A stretch of 64,000 bases of DNA, taken from positions 9,858,001 to 9,922,000 of the forward strand of contig CM082596.2 in the NCBI GenBank assembly GCA_040954595.2, given 5' to 3'. How positions within the stretch are numbered: the stretch's first letter is position 1; every line of letters starts with the position of its first letter. The stretch is from Balanoglossus misakiensis. Taxonomy: Eukaryota > Hemichordata. Shown in pieces: positions 11,932 through 23,844 of this stretch. The translations under genes and the position numbers were made by a program. The notes under the pieces were generated by a model, which saw only the letters and a program-made list of their open reading frames with translations, was not told where the DNA came from and did not search any database.

Positions 11932-12756
11932 AGGGACAAATTCTCTCCCTCGCTGCCCCTTTTCCATGAATTAGGTTTGTTACAGGGCACCATTTCTGTT
12001 ATTCTCCATGTGGATATATAGTGAATCAATGTTTCACCACACACAACTTCAACCCTGCTTGTAGCCACCAGAGTGATAAAAAACACACGCCAATAATCGG
12101 TCTCTATCATTTATTCATTTTATGCGAGTTTTTATGCTCATATCATTCAAGTGGGATGGAAATTGTGTATGGTTGAACGTTCATTAACTACATATACACA
12201 TGTACATTAATATAAAATGTCTCTTGTATCAAACATAATGGAAAAAATCGCGTCAAGGACACAGTGGTCCCATTGAGGGAATACACAAGAAAAAGTCTAC
12301 ACCGGAGTAAATGGCGATATACTGACAGACACACACACTAAATAGAACAGCTGGCCTCTTTAAAACTTAGCCAGTTATGTAATCATTCAGGAATTTCCTG
12401 TGTATATAAACAACTCAATAAAGTAAATACACACCACTTCGCAAAGCAATCTGACCAGTAGTTCTTGAGTTACTGAGTTTTGACTAAGTTCACATTTTTC
12501 CAGCTAATTTGCATATTTTTGGCAACGACAACTTCATTTGAACAAACTCCCATCTACAGCCCAGCCTGCATGTGCACACCAAATATCAAGGTGATACACA
12601 CAGTGGTTTTCAAGTTTTTGATGTGGACGGACATACATCCATACATCCATCCATACATACATACATACAGATGCAACCAATCCCATAAGGTCCCATGGTA
12701 TATAGGCCTATACCAATGGGACCTAAAAAGGGCAGCGAGAGAGAGACTTTGTCCCT
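11932..12756. mobile_element. TTAA-flanked element with inverted ends, about 825 bp
   Basis: TTAA at 11928-11931 and 12757-12760 borders ends AGGGACAAATTCTCTCCCTC and its near complement GAGAGAGACTTTGTCCCT. The inverted ends run about 35 bp (GCTGCCC... to ...GGGCAGC). It holds an inverted copy of the 9580 dispersed repeat at 12400-12720. The right end also appears in copy B at about 29515-29555. No transposase frame is visible. Confidence 0.65.
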
Positions 12757-13794
12757 TTAACAGAAATGTGCATGTAATATTCTATTCAAACCATTACTCT
12801 TGTCTTGAACAATCTTTCCTTAATAGAAAGGTGTCCTGATTAGAGAGATGTCTGTATTAATTGACAGGTTTCACTGTATTATCAACATTTTCAGTTTCAT
12901 AATCCTTCTGGATGTCTTTGTCAGAAAATTTTGACAGCAGCCAAAACTTTCTCTGCCATACTCACAATAAGAGAAAGCTTGCACCTGTGTGTAAAACGGG
13001 TTATTTTCGCAAGCAATTAATTTTTGCGAAATAGGCGAGAGCCAACAAAATGTGAAAAGAAAAAGTTGCGTAAAATGTTTTTCGGAGATAAAGATGCAAT
13101 GAAATACAAGAACATGAAAATTAATCCTCGCATAACAGTTGCCTCTTTTAATATCGCGAACATTTCCTGTCACGAAAATAATCCGTTTTACAGTAATATT
13201 GCAGGTCAGAATGCTTTTGATGAGAGAACAATACACCAGTTGCAAAGTATCTTGACTAACATAAAAATGATGGTATTTTCTGAAGAAGATATATTCTCGC
13301 AGTTGGTGTTTTGTTTCCTCATCAAAAGCATTCTGACCTTCAATATTATTCTGTTGAGCTATACATGCAATCTAGTCTGATCAGAGATGATTATATCATC
13401 GACAATAGATCCTGGATACTAAAAGAGCATAAAATGACTGCGACAGATACCTTGTTAGTTGTAACAGGTGTGAAATAAGAATTTGGATAACACTGACAGT
13501 ATTTTGGCTATTGTTGGGGGGTGGGGTGGAGCAATAAGTGATTTTGAAACCCCATGTAACACCTGTCTTACCATTAATATGACTGCATTTATGGTACCAT
13601 AAGGAATGTTAACAAAATGACTGGGGAACCCTGGTTACATTACCCTGATCACCACAATGGTTCAGTCCAACTGCATTGTTTTCTATGTTAAGGTTGGAGC
13701 ACTGAAGAGGAAATTGGGGTGGAAGGGTTAAAAAAACACTGACTGACAATACTGCCAATAACAAAATATTGTTTTATCTTCTCTTTGTATACAG

Positions 13795-13914
13795 CGCACC
13801 AATATAGAAACATTGTATATTGATCTGAACTCTCCTCCATATCCTTTGCCAAGTCAAGGTAGTATTAATTACAGTGGATTTACTGTAGAACAATTGGCTG
13901 CCATGTTGGGTGAG
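13795..13914 (+). CDS. MED25: MED25 exon 2, copy A (VWA domain)
   Basis: 40 codons with acceptor TATACAG and donor GAG|GTAAGT, in phase 0 at both ends. The motif LYIDLNSPPYPLP followed by INYSGFTVEQLAAMLGE aligns with the human MED25 pattern CNSPPYLLP...YSGCTTENLVQQIGE. It joins in phase to the exon at 25062 across an intron that now contains the 10.7-kb transposon. Confidence 0.85.
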
Positions 13915-14061
13915 GTAAGTAAGCGATGTAAAACATTTCATACAACACTGCATACTAACAATAGTCATATCAACCTGACAAGGGAAGATGAAAAAAGCCT
14001 AAGCCCCTTTGAACAGCTGTATTTTCTTGGAATCTGGTTTTATAATACACTTTGATTGATT

Positions 14062-14087
14062 CCCTTACGAAAAAGTTCTATAGAACT
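14062..14087 (+). repeat. Left terminal inverted repeat of the 10.7-kb transposon
   Basis: CCCTTACGAAAAAG followed by TTCTATAGAACT. It matches the reverse complement of 24763-24789 over 26 positions with one single-base insertion. Confidence 0.92.
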
Positions 14088-15029
14088 TCTATTGCTTTTC
14101 AATAAAAATTTCTATTAAGAATCAATGGATATTCCATGGAAACTCAATGGAATTTCTATGGAAATTCTATTGACTTCTATGGACTTTTGGCCACTTTTCA
14201 ATTAAACTTCTATAGAAGAGATATAGATTTCAATTGATTTTCTATAGAAGAGATATAGATTTCAATTGATATTCTATTGATTTTCTATAGAAGAGTTATC
14301 GATGTGTATTGATTTTCTATAGAAGAGATATAGATTTCAATTGATTTTCTATTGAACTTCTATAGAAGAGTTATAGATGTGTATTGATTTTCTATAGAAG
14401 AGATATAGATTTCAATTGATATTCTATTGATTTTCTATAGAAGAGTTATCGATGTGTATTGATTTTCTATAGAAGAGATATAGATTTCAATTGATTTTCT
14501 ATTGAACTTCTATAAAAGAGTTATAGATGTGTATTGATTTTCTATAGAAGAGATATAGATTTCAATTGATATTCTATTGATTTTCTATAGAAAAGTTATC
14601 GATGTGTATTGATTTTCTATAGAAGAGATCTAGATTTCAATTGATTTTCTATTGAACTTCTATAAAAGCGTTATAGATGTGTATTGATTTTCTATAGAAG
14701 AGATATAGATTTCAATTGATATTCTATTGATTTTCTATAGAAGAGTTATCGATGTGTATTGATTTTCTATAGAAGAGATATAGATTTCAATTGATATTCT
14801 ATTGATTTTCTATAGAAAAGTTATCGATGTGTATTGATTTTCTATCGAAGAGATCTAGATTTCCATTGATATGCTATTGATTTTCTATAGAAGAGATATA
14901 GATTTCAATTGATTTTCTATTGAACTTCTATAAAAGAGTTATAGATGTGTATTGATTTTCTATAGAAGAGATATAGATTTCAATTGATTTTCTATTGAAC
15001 TTCTATAGAAGAGTTATAGATGTGTATTG
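14088..15029 (+). repeat. Left subterminal repeat array
   Basis: Many copies of TTGATTTTCTATAGAAGAG alternate with GATATAGATTTCAATTGAT and GTTATCGATGTGTATTGA. The composite unit is roughly 75-120 bp. TTCTATAGAA is itself a palindrome. Dense subterminal motifs are a hallmark of CACTA elements, where the TnpA-type protein binds. The shared core GATTTTCTAT occurs inverted (ATAGAAAATC) in the right array. Confidence 0.9.
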
Positions 15030-15262
15030 ATCCTGTATTATCTGGTTACCAAAGACAGAGGGGTGGGATTGGGGCAAAAAGATTGATATTTATAAAAAAA
15101 AATACTTCACTGAATACTCAGCATATTCTTTCAGTCTGTTGTTTAATATTAACACATAAATGTGCTAAATACAGTGTTGCCTCAGTCAAATTAGTTTTCT
15201 GCTGGCTTTCAGTGAAATATTTGAGAAAAAACCAACATACTCATCAAATTAAAACTTAACAT

Positions 15263-15268
15263 TTTATT
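15263..15268 (-). promoter_or_regulatory. Polyadenylation signal of the BEN gene
   Basis: AATAAA on the minus strand, about 90 bp past the BEN stop codon. It lies inside the transposon. Confidence 0.6.
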
Positions 15269-15356
15269 GCAATAAATCAATAAAAAAGGTGACATGAAAA
15301 ATAGAGTTTAAATAAATAAAGATAAGCAAAACACATAAATGAAACAGTTAACCACA

Positions 15357-18300
15357 CTACTTGTGTTTTGCTTCGGAGTAAATTTTCATTTTAATGTACT
15401 GCTCCACCTCAGCAACCTTGCAGTCAAACTTGCTGCATACAATATCTGTGGGGAAACAGAGAAAAATAATTGCTGAATGAAATTGTACTGAACCAAAGCT
15501 CAAACCTTAGAGATGTCTTTGTTTGCCATACTATATTTTTTTTTCTAAAACCTAACCGCCAGAAACAAAGAACAAACTAAATGAAAATATATCAAGGTTA
15601 CGGTAGAGAGAATGGTATATTTGATTTGCAGTCCCTTAAACGCTTTTACAACTTTTTAAAGATGGCCTATCTCATTCCACATACAGGTCTCCATTAGCAG
15701 ACCAAAGCAGATTTTGCAAAAGCACTGCAAAATTTGCACCCTATCTACAGCAGGTTACACTATGTTAAAGAGGTATACATCACTGATCACTCCAAATATA
15801 CAAAATGCCAATATATCTTTGTGTATTCCTATGACCTAAAATAGCAAATTAATAATTGGAGATGATAAGTAACTTAATACCTACATACCTTTAATGGCTC
15901 TTATTTTGTCGGCATCCAGCGCTGGTTTGGGTAAAGAACCCTTGACTGAGTTGCACACTCTGCCACTATACGAATGAGTCCTGAGTGTTTCCCTATCAAA
16001 CACCACTGCCATCAAATCATACGTCATTTTCTTCGCTGTTGATTCGTCAACGCGGCTCAGCTGCTTGGCAGTTACTATCATCTCATCATTGACCAAAATC
16101 TGAAAAAGACCAAAATAATTGGTAACACTAGAGGCAGACACAAAATAAATATGATTTCTGTCATAGAAAACCTGATAAAATAGAAAGTACAGTAAAAACT
16201 CTATCACAGAGTTCTTACAATACTTTCTATTTTCTATGAAATCAACAGCTCTAACAATACAACCACATTTTCCATGGAAGTAAAGTTGCAGAGCCATGAT
16301 CTGTTCTAAACAGAGTTGCAATCATCAGGTCTGCAGATAAATAAACAAAAACTTTATGACCAAAATAATTAAATTCTTTGTTTTGCATCCACTCAGATTT
16401 TGATAGGTAAGTGCACAAGTTCAGAAACACAGAAATTTTTAACAGGTAAATTTAATATTTACTCGATAGTTTCCATGTAATACAAGCACCTTATCAAGAA
16501 TCCCAGCAGAAACTAATTTTTCACCCTGTTAAGTTGCACTCAAATGTGACATTCTGCAAGCATGCAGGTGTTCCAATCACATTTCCCAAAGCATGTATAC
16601 AAAAAATTTGCAGGCAGAAAAGTTTTTTTCATGAAATCTCGCAAAACATACACATGCAGAACAAAGAATTTTCTTACTTAGGCCATATGGTTAAACCTAA
16701 GAAGCAGAAGTATTATTTGAATGACTATGACTATGTCTATGCAGATTCCTGAAATCACACATTCATGATAAATTGAAATAGATATCAACAGTTACCTCTT
16801 CACTGTTCAATGGGGCATCATGTGTTCCACTGGAGTTATTTGTCTTTGAGACTGCAGGTGCACCAGTCTTTACACCAAATGTTCTTTTTACATCAGCAAT
16901 TTGTCCAAGCAGGCCAGGTAACTCTATACCATTTGAAAAGATTAGAAAATAGAGGTATAGGACATATGTTCATTGATTTAACTCCAATAGTTCATAGGAA
17001 AAGGAATAAAAAAGAGACAATCCTGGCAAAAAAATATTGTTAACCAATAAGACAGTGGACCATCATCCATAAACAAAATTATTTTAATTGTGGTGAACTG
17101 AGATGTTTACATACTGACCAGCATTATCAAACTATTGTCAAGTAACTACAAAACACATAGTTTGAGAAAGCTGGTCACAAATGAAGGCTTTCATTGGTGC
17201 TGAAAAAGGTAAGTTACAGCTTGCCCAGCTTAGTCATCATGTACAAGTGAATAAATTAAATGTTTTTCATTTATAAATTAATTATGGTAACATTTTACTT
17301 TGTATTTCAAAACATATATGGAGTCCTTGATACTTCAATTTCTCGTCAAAAAATGCTAAAAATGATGTTCTTTTGTGATATTCATGAGTATTTTCAAAAA
17401 CAATCATTCTGTGGCATATTTTGGCTGTTGACTTTTGATATTTCTAAAAATAAAACCAAAAGAACACTGACAAAATAATTTGATTCAGCTAAAACCTACT
17501 CATTGCATTAAAAATATACAAGAACTAAAACAATCCACTGACTTTATTCAATGCGTGTATCAATATTCTTTTACCTTTTAACACTCGAAGAGAATAGCAT
17601 AGTGCAGCATTTTCCTCCTTCAATTCCCTTATTTCTTGGTGTAGCTTGTCCTCATCATAGCCTTCTGAGCCACTGGACACTGGTGTTGAAGCACGGAATG
17701 AACTCTAGAATGCAGAGGAACATTAATGAAATAGACTAAAAATCACAGTTGTCAACAATAACAACACAGTTCATACATGGATTTCAACATGCTTGTGATA
17801 TTTACCCATCAACAGCACTGAACTGCAGTCACTTTTTGATGGAAATATTATTAGTTTCAATAATTGCATAACTTTGCTCACATTTTAAAGATACATTTTG
17901 CAGGGGTTGCGTTAACCCCATATTTTGCTTCCCGAACTTTTCAGGGGGACTCTTACTTTTTACACAGAGGGGTCCCATCTCTCACATAAATACAAAAATT
18001 TTAATTTCCTGTCTTTAATTTCATGTGACAGGGACTCATTCTGAGCAAACACTAGTGCAATCCCTGTTTCATAATTAAGCCACACAAGCTCACAACACTC
18101 TCTTATACGTCAGCATTATTTTAGCTTTTGTGCAAGTTTGGAAGTAAAAGTATATGCTTCAGGGGCAGAAATTGTAGCGTATGACATTGCCAGTACTTAC
18201 AGACTTAAGTGACTGGACATCCTCCTCCATTTTTTTACGAACTTCAGATGTCTTCTTGCTTTCTAACTTTCTCAGCAAATTTAAAGACGAATTCTTTTGG

Positions 18301-19184
18301 CTGATCTTCTTTTTTTTTATTCAAGTTATTTTTTTCCTGAAAAAGAAATGAAATGATTATTGTGAGATACTTCTGAACACTTGGCATGGAGTTTTGAAAA
18401 TGGGTGTTTATATTGACAACGAGAAATTAATATCATCTGTACCTAGATAAATCATATTGAATTCTGCATCAGCCACATGGTAGTTAAATATCAACTTACC
18501 GGTACATAATCATCTTCATCATCTTCGCTGTCGGTGTAGATTCTCTTTGGTGCCTTTTCACGTTTCCCCCGTCCATATTCTGGAGTCTTAATGTTTGTGT
18601 TCACCCCTTTTTTGACATAGACGTTGGCTAGTCGCAACAGCTCCTGCCTGTCATCTGTAAAGATAAACATTATGACCTGGTTGTGAAAAACACACACACA
18701 CACAACTGAATGAGAAACTTTTGCTGACGATCAAAAATGCACAACACAAACCACGTAAAAAAATTGTGTCACAAAGTAAAACAAAGGGGTTGCTGGCTTT
18801 CCTGGCAACTTGTTTTGTTATGCAAATAGTATAACAATGAACAGGAAGTAAACAAGCTGTGTTTGGTTCAAGGGAGCCCAAGACCCTGGGATCGAGATAA
18901 AGGTAACTTTCTACAATGAACGTCTTCAACATTGGGAAATGTTTCTACCTGACACGTTTTTTTTGAGTTTTGAAAAAATCCAAACAATTCTTACCGCTAA
19001 ACTTGATAACTCTTGCTACATATCTCGCCGGATCTCTTCCTGCCTTCTTTGATGGCCACTGGACAGCACAATCTTCGTCGAAGTCAAAACTCATAACGTC
19101 GTCTTCATCGAGATCTTCTATCCAATTCGTCTCACCAACTTCAACACTCTTTTCTTCGTAAAAATCAAATAAAGCGTACTTCAT
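15357..19184 (-). CDS. BEN-domain protein carried by the transposon, seven exons
   Basis: Exons in transcript order are 18995-19184, 18500-18654, 18201-18336, 17575-17704, 16796-16923, 15889-16099 and 15357-15445, all with GT/AG borders and compatible phases. Total coding length is 1039 nt, one more than a multiple of three. The excess sits in a run of nine A at 18310-18318; with eight, the product is 345 residues. The N-terminus (MKYALFDFYEEKSVEV) is a compact module with WPSKK and RYVARVIKFS. An acidic DSEDDEDDY patch follows, then a Lys-rich and coiled-coil stretch (LHQEIRELKEENAALCYSL). The C-terminus is a BEN domain (LMAVVFDRETLRTHSYSG, KPALDADKIRAIKD). BEN domains bind DNA or chromatin. 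It probably binds element ends, by analogy with TnpA, though it could be a captured host gene. Confidence 0.83.
18310..18318 (-). other. Homopolymer frameshift in BEN exon 3
   Basis: Nine A on the coding strand. In the frame set by exon 2 the exon stops at TGA after EDI. Removing one A opens the frame through to exon 4 in the correct phase. Confidence 0.75.
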
Positions 19185-19623
19185 GGTGACTAGATCGACG
19201 TTCGTAAGTAGAGAAATCTTAAGCGGAGCTGGTAGCGAGTGACGCGTGGTGTGTCTTCGGTGGTTACTGAATCAGCTGTAAAAGGTCAGGAGTTCGCCGA
19301 CTATTTATTTACCTTGATGCATGCTGGGTAAGAAATGCGGGCGTTTATGAGAAGAGTCAAAGGTCATGCAGTAGGTCATGTGATTTTAAAATACAGCATT
19401 TCTTAGAGCTGAGATGTTATTTGAAAAAAAAACACGTTAAGATATCATTCACTTTATTTTGAAACGCCAAAATTCACCTTAAAGTAGTACCACAGATCGA
19501 TCGGAACGTTAAAATTTGTACTTGAGATGATGCCATATCTATCACCCAGCATGCACCGCAGTCACCGACGCTTGCACAGCTGATTCACTAGATCATCAGA
19601 TCGCTGTTCGTCGCAGAAGAGAC
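19185..19623. promoter_or_regulatory. Shared divergent promoter region of the two transposon genes
   Basis: 439 bp separates the BEN start codon (19184, minus) from the transposase start (19624, plus). It includes ATCAGCTGTAAAAG near 19271 and GCACAGCTGATTCAC near 19573, both with a CAGCTG E-box, and a GCATGCTGGG motif near 19320. The transcription start is not determinable. Confidence 0.5.
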
Positions 19624-22600
19624 ATGTCGAGGGTCGTGCGCGGTCCATACAAGTGTTACCTAAATGATACCGAAGTCAGTATTCCAAAGAGAACCTTGTT
19701 TAGATGGCGAATTCGCGATAAACATGGTTTAGAGGTAAGTGTAGCTCTTTTTTTACCACGGCCTGAAGTATGCGCCGCGCTTGCTGCAGCTGCAGTTCCG
19801 TAGCCTGCAACATTCCTCGATGTGTGTGTGTTACGGAAAGGTGCCCCTTCCGTAACACACACATCGAGGAAAGTTGCTGGCTACGGAACTGCAGCAAGCG
19901 CCGGGCGAAAACTGGCATTGTCTGTCATTTCTCGGTGATTGTTATAATTATAGGGTGTCATAGGTAGTGTATGCATTTTATTTCTGTTCTTTTTGGTTTT
20001 ATTAAAGTCCAAAAGGCTAGCTTGTACATCTCCAACTCTTTGTCTAAATATAGCAGCATTTATGCTGCTGCAGTATTTTTTTAATTGAAAAATAATTTAG
20101 TACTACGAATATTGAGGGAAAAAAAAAAAAAAAAACAGGTCATTACTGACACCAGCCTACTTTTCTTTATAAGAACTATTAAAGCATTAGCACTTTCCTC
20201 TGAGATTTAGAATCAAATGATGTAATATGCATTATGTAGTCCCGCTATACTGAAATACATATCTTAACCACATTCTATTCATATCTTTCAGACTGATGAT
20301 ATCGCCATCGACACTGACAGTTGTTCTGTAAATAGTGACTACCAATCTGAAAGTGGCAATGATGAATATTTATATGATGGTAACGCCTCTCATGACAGTT
20401 ATCGAAGTGGACTAACTTTCTCTCACAGAGATACAGACATTGATGAATACAGCACTACAGAACCAGACACAGATGACTATTTATCAGCCGACGAAACATC
20501 AGATGATCAGACATCATTCATCATAGATGACCAAGTACCAGCTCAGGAAACGTCACATGTCAACTTACTGAGTGACGGAAGTGGAGAGATTGAAGAAAGT
20601 GAAGAAATTATACACACACGCATATCAAACAAAAACACTAATGGGACGGGCACAGGAGAAAGTGGTGATGAATTGGTAGGTTCTGCTTTTGACTTTAAAA
20701 ATTTTATGGTTGCCAATTTGAATTTTGTGCGGTAACTTACCTTAATCACTTATGATCTATGACTTTTTACATTATTTTGATGATTTACTTTCAAAGTAAG
20801 TGTACTTACTGAAGGGTGTGCATTTACAACTTGAAAAAGTGGACATGGTGCAATATACACATTGATTCCTTGACAGAAACATGACAGTGATACACACCAA
20901 AATGTCTCTATTCTTTTAGCAATGTGACCAACTTTTGATCATCGGAAATTTAAAAATTGTTTATTTGTTTAGCTATTACAACATCGTTTAGTATTCCACT
21001 AATCAATCTGTTTTATATGTTAATGCAACTTAATACACATCGTTATTATAAAATATAAGTATGAAAGCTAGTGTCTCTATGGTTGTGAATGCATTTATTT
21101 TAATTCTCAAGGAGGCCTATTATTTAGAGCATGACCCCTGTTTTCAAAATCTGGTGATCAATGCATAAGAGATCAGAGCCTGTTTTCACAAGGTCAAATC
21201 AAGGTTAAATGTGTCAGTCCTGTGAGTGTGACCATTGCATTGTTCATGTTATTTCTGGTTGTCCTATTTTTCTAAATGTACTACTATTTTTCTAATTCTC
21301 AGGGAGCTGAAGAAGGAACTGGAGAGATGAATGTCACAACAGAACAGCTTTGTCTACTTCTCCAGGCTTTTGTCCTCAGACTCCGACTTACGAAAGATGC
21401 TCTCAAAGACTTGTTGCACGTCATTAACCTGATAGCACCAGAAACTGTACCAGCAACACCATACTTTTTTAAGAACTGTTTTGCTGAGACAGCTGTGTCG
21501 TGTAAGAAGCACTTCTATTGCTGTAGTTGTATGGCATATCTTGGTGCCGAGGGCGAAATTCAAACTGACACCACTTGTGGTAGCTGTAATGAGCCTTTCA
21601 GTGAGCAAATATCTGTAGCAAATAACAATTTTTTCATTGTAATGCCAATCAAGGACCAACTTGTAGATTTATTAGAAAATCAGAATATTAATAGTGAATT
21701 GTCAGTTTCAACTTTATTGGATGGCTCCATTTATCAAGATCTCCTTGAAAATGGTATCATAAGAGATAATGACTTAACCCTTCTTTGGAATTGTGATGGG
21801 GTCCCTGCCTTTAAGTCCTCTGGTTTCTCAATATGGCCCATTCAGTGTGTAGTGACAGAACTGACTCCAAAATGTCAAAAACAAAATATTCTCATGCCTG
21901 GCCTATGGTTTGGTCAATCCAAACCACAGATGGATTGTTTTTTGGCACCATTTGGTGAAGAATGTGTGAAATTGGGTAATGATGGTTTTACCTGGAGAAA
22001 TCAAAGTTCTGGTGAGATAATCACAACATGTGTCCATGTGTTATTGTGTTCTTCTGATTCAGCTGCCAGGCCTTTGATGCGCAATTGCAAACAGTATAAT
22101 TGGCAGTATGGATGTGACTGGTGCCTGCACCCAGGGGAATACATAGCAAAGGGCAATGGTCATGCACGTGTATATAGTGTACAGGATCTTCCTCATCCTG
22201 AGTTGAGGAATAACGATCAGTATGAGGATTGTTGTAGGCAGGCGGTTGAAAGAGACCGACCAATATTGGGTGTGAAGGGACCCAGTGTGTGTATGTTGCT
22301 TCCCAATTTCGACATTGTGAAAGGGTTTGTTCCTGATTATTTGCATTGTGTTTTATTAGGGGTTGTCAGGCAAATCACCTCACTTTGGCTTGACAGTGAA
22401 AACAAGCAGAAACCCTGGTACTTAGCCCCTGCTAAACAACGTGTAATTAATTCCCGTTTGGTGCAGCAGTTTCCTCCAAATGAAATAACCAGGACACCAC
22501 GATCGTTAGATTACAGAAAGTATTGGAAAGGTTCGGAGTGGAGAGCATTTCTCCTTTTCTATTCTTTAATTGTTCTGAGAGGTGTGTTACCTGCAGTTTT

Positions 22601-23519
22601 TTCTGAACCATTGGTTTTTGCTGGTTTTTGGAATCCACACGTTACTTCAGGAAAAAGTAACAGCCCGCTCTGTTGATCTGGCAGAGCAGGCAATCAGAAA
22701 GTTTGTGACTCAAACTGAATGCCTTTATGGGAAAGAAGTGATGTCATTTAATATGCACATTCTACTGCATTTGTCTAGTAGTGTTAGGGAATGGGCACCT
22801 CTCTGGGCTACATCTTCCTTTGTGTTTGAAAGTCACAATGGTGTAATCATGAAGCTATTTCAGGGTACTCAAAGTGTGCCTTCACAGATATCAAACACAT
22901 TCTGTCTGTGGAGAGATTTATCAAGAAGATCCACAATTATACCACAGGATAGTGATCTGAGGCCACTATTTGACAAATTGTCTAGAGGAATTGTGCATTT
23001 AAAGAGGGACTTTCATAGCTGCTCAGGGGTTGTGGCCATGGGAGCTGCTGACAAACGGATATAAGATTGACAGACAGGTTAGCTGTAGAGGAGGCTGTGG
23101 GCCACCCTATCTTGAATGTGAACGCCAAATATTACAAGAGATTCACTATATCAGGTGCTGTGTTCACAACAAGTAGCTACACTAGGGCAGCAAAGAGAAC
23201 GAACAATTATTTTCAGGGACAAGATGAGCAATTGTATGTAATAAGAAACCTTGTAATTCTTAGGCTAGGTTGCATATGCCAAGGTGATTGTCACTGTAAT
23301 GAAAGATCATTCCTGATAGCCAGTAGGTGTTTAAGTGGGAGGTCAATGTTTGTTGACAATGAAATTGGCATACAGTGTACACATGTAAAACCACTGCATG
23401 AGATTTCACATGAAAGAATTGCTGTGCGACCGTCATTTTTGAGACGTAAATGTGTAGTTCTTGGAATGGGTGAGTCAATTTACCTCTCACCACTCCCCAA
23501 CCCTTTTGAAAGGGACTGA
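19624..23519 (+). CDS. tnp2 / DUF4218-type (CACTA superfamily) transposase, three exons, two frameshifts
   Basis: Exons are 19624-19734, 20292-20675 and 21303-23519, with clean GT/AG borders, all phase 0, about 903 residues. Exon 1 is basic (PKRTLFRWRIRDKHG). Exon 2 is very acidic. Exon 3 has a Cys/His cluster from residue 232 (CKKHFYCCSC...CGSCN), then tnp2-like blocks: NCDGVPAFKSSGFSIWP with candidate catalytic Asp 330, LMPGLWFGQSKPQMD, SSDSAARPLMRNCKQYNW with candidate Asp 417, YGCDWC, and PDYLHCVLLGV near 510. The C-terminal part matches DUF4218 (FNMHILLHLSSSVREWAPLW). Two breaks occur: a T6 run near 22598-22604 with one extra base, and AAA near 23053 lacking one. It should cut and join the element ends. 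The third catalytic residue was not assigned. Confidence 0.85.
19777..19901. repeat. Near-perfect 125-bp hairpin in intron 1 of the transposase gene
   Basis: The arms contain GCGCTTGCTGCAG, CAGTTCCGTAGCC and CCTCGATGTGTGTG, and the right arm mirrors them. The turn is AAAGGTGCCCC. Few mismatches are seen. It could be a nested foldback insertion or a structural RNA element. Confidence 0.9.
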
Positions 23520-23654
23520 TAAGGGCTGCAAAAAAGTCTGTAGGTAGCAAACACTTACCCCAGTACTGTAGTTGAGAGTCCGTTTCTTCTGATTTGTATT
23601 TATATACAGATTTGTATATGTACCAGTGTTTTGCAGATATCATTTTGAAATTGT

Positions 23655-23660
23655 AATAAA
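23655..23660 (+). promoter_or_regulatory. Polyadenylation signal of the transposase gene
   Basis: AATAAA 136 bp after the stop codon and before the right array, so the transcript would end inside the element. Confidence 0.6.
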
Positions 23661-23844
23661 TGAATTATTTACAGAGACATATTTGTCAAGTATTCATTCA
23701 CAATATAAAATAGAATGATTAAGAATGAATAGCTGTGTGTTTGAGCTGAATGTATACTGGTATCTGTTTGCTCGGGGTGAACTGGTTACTTTCCATGGCC
23801 AAACGATACAATCTTCGCCTAAATCAAAATCCTTAGCGTCCGGT

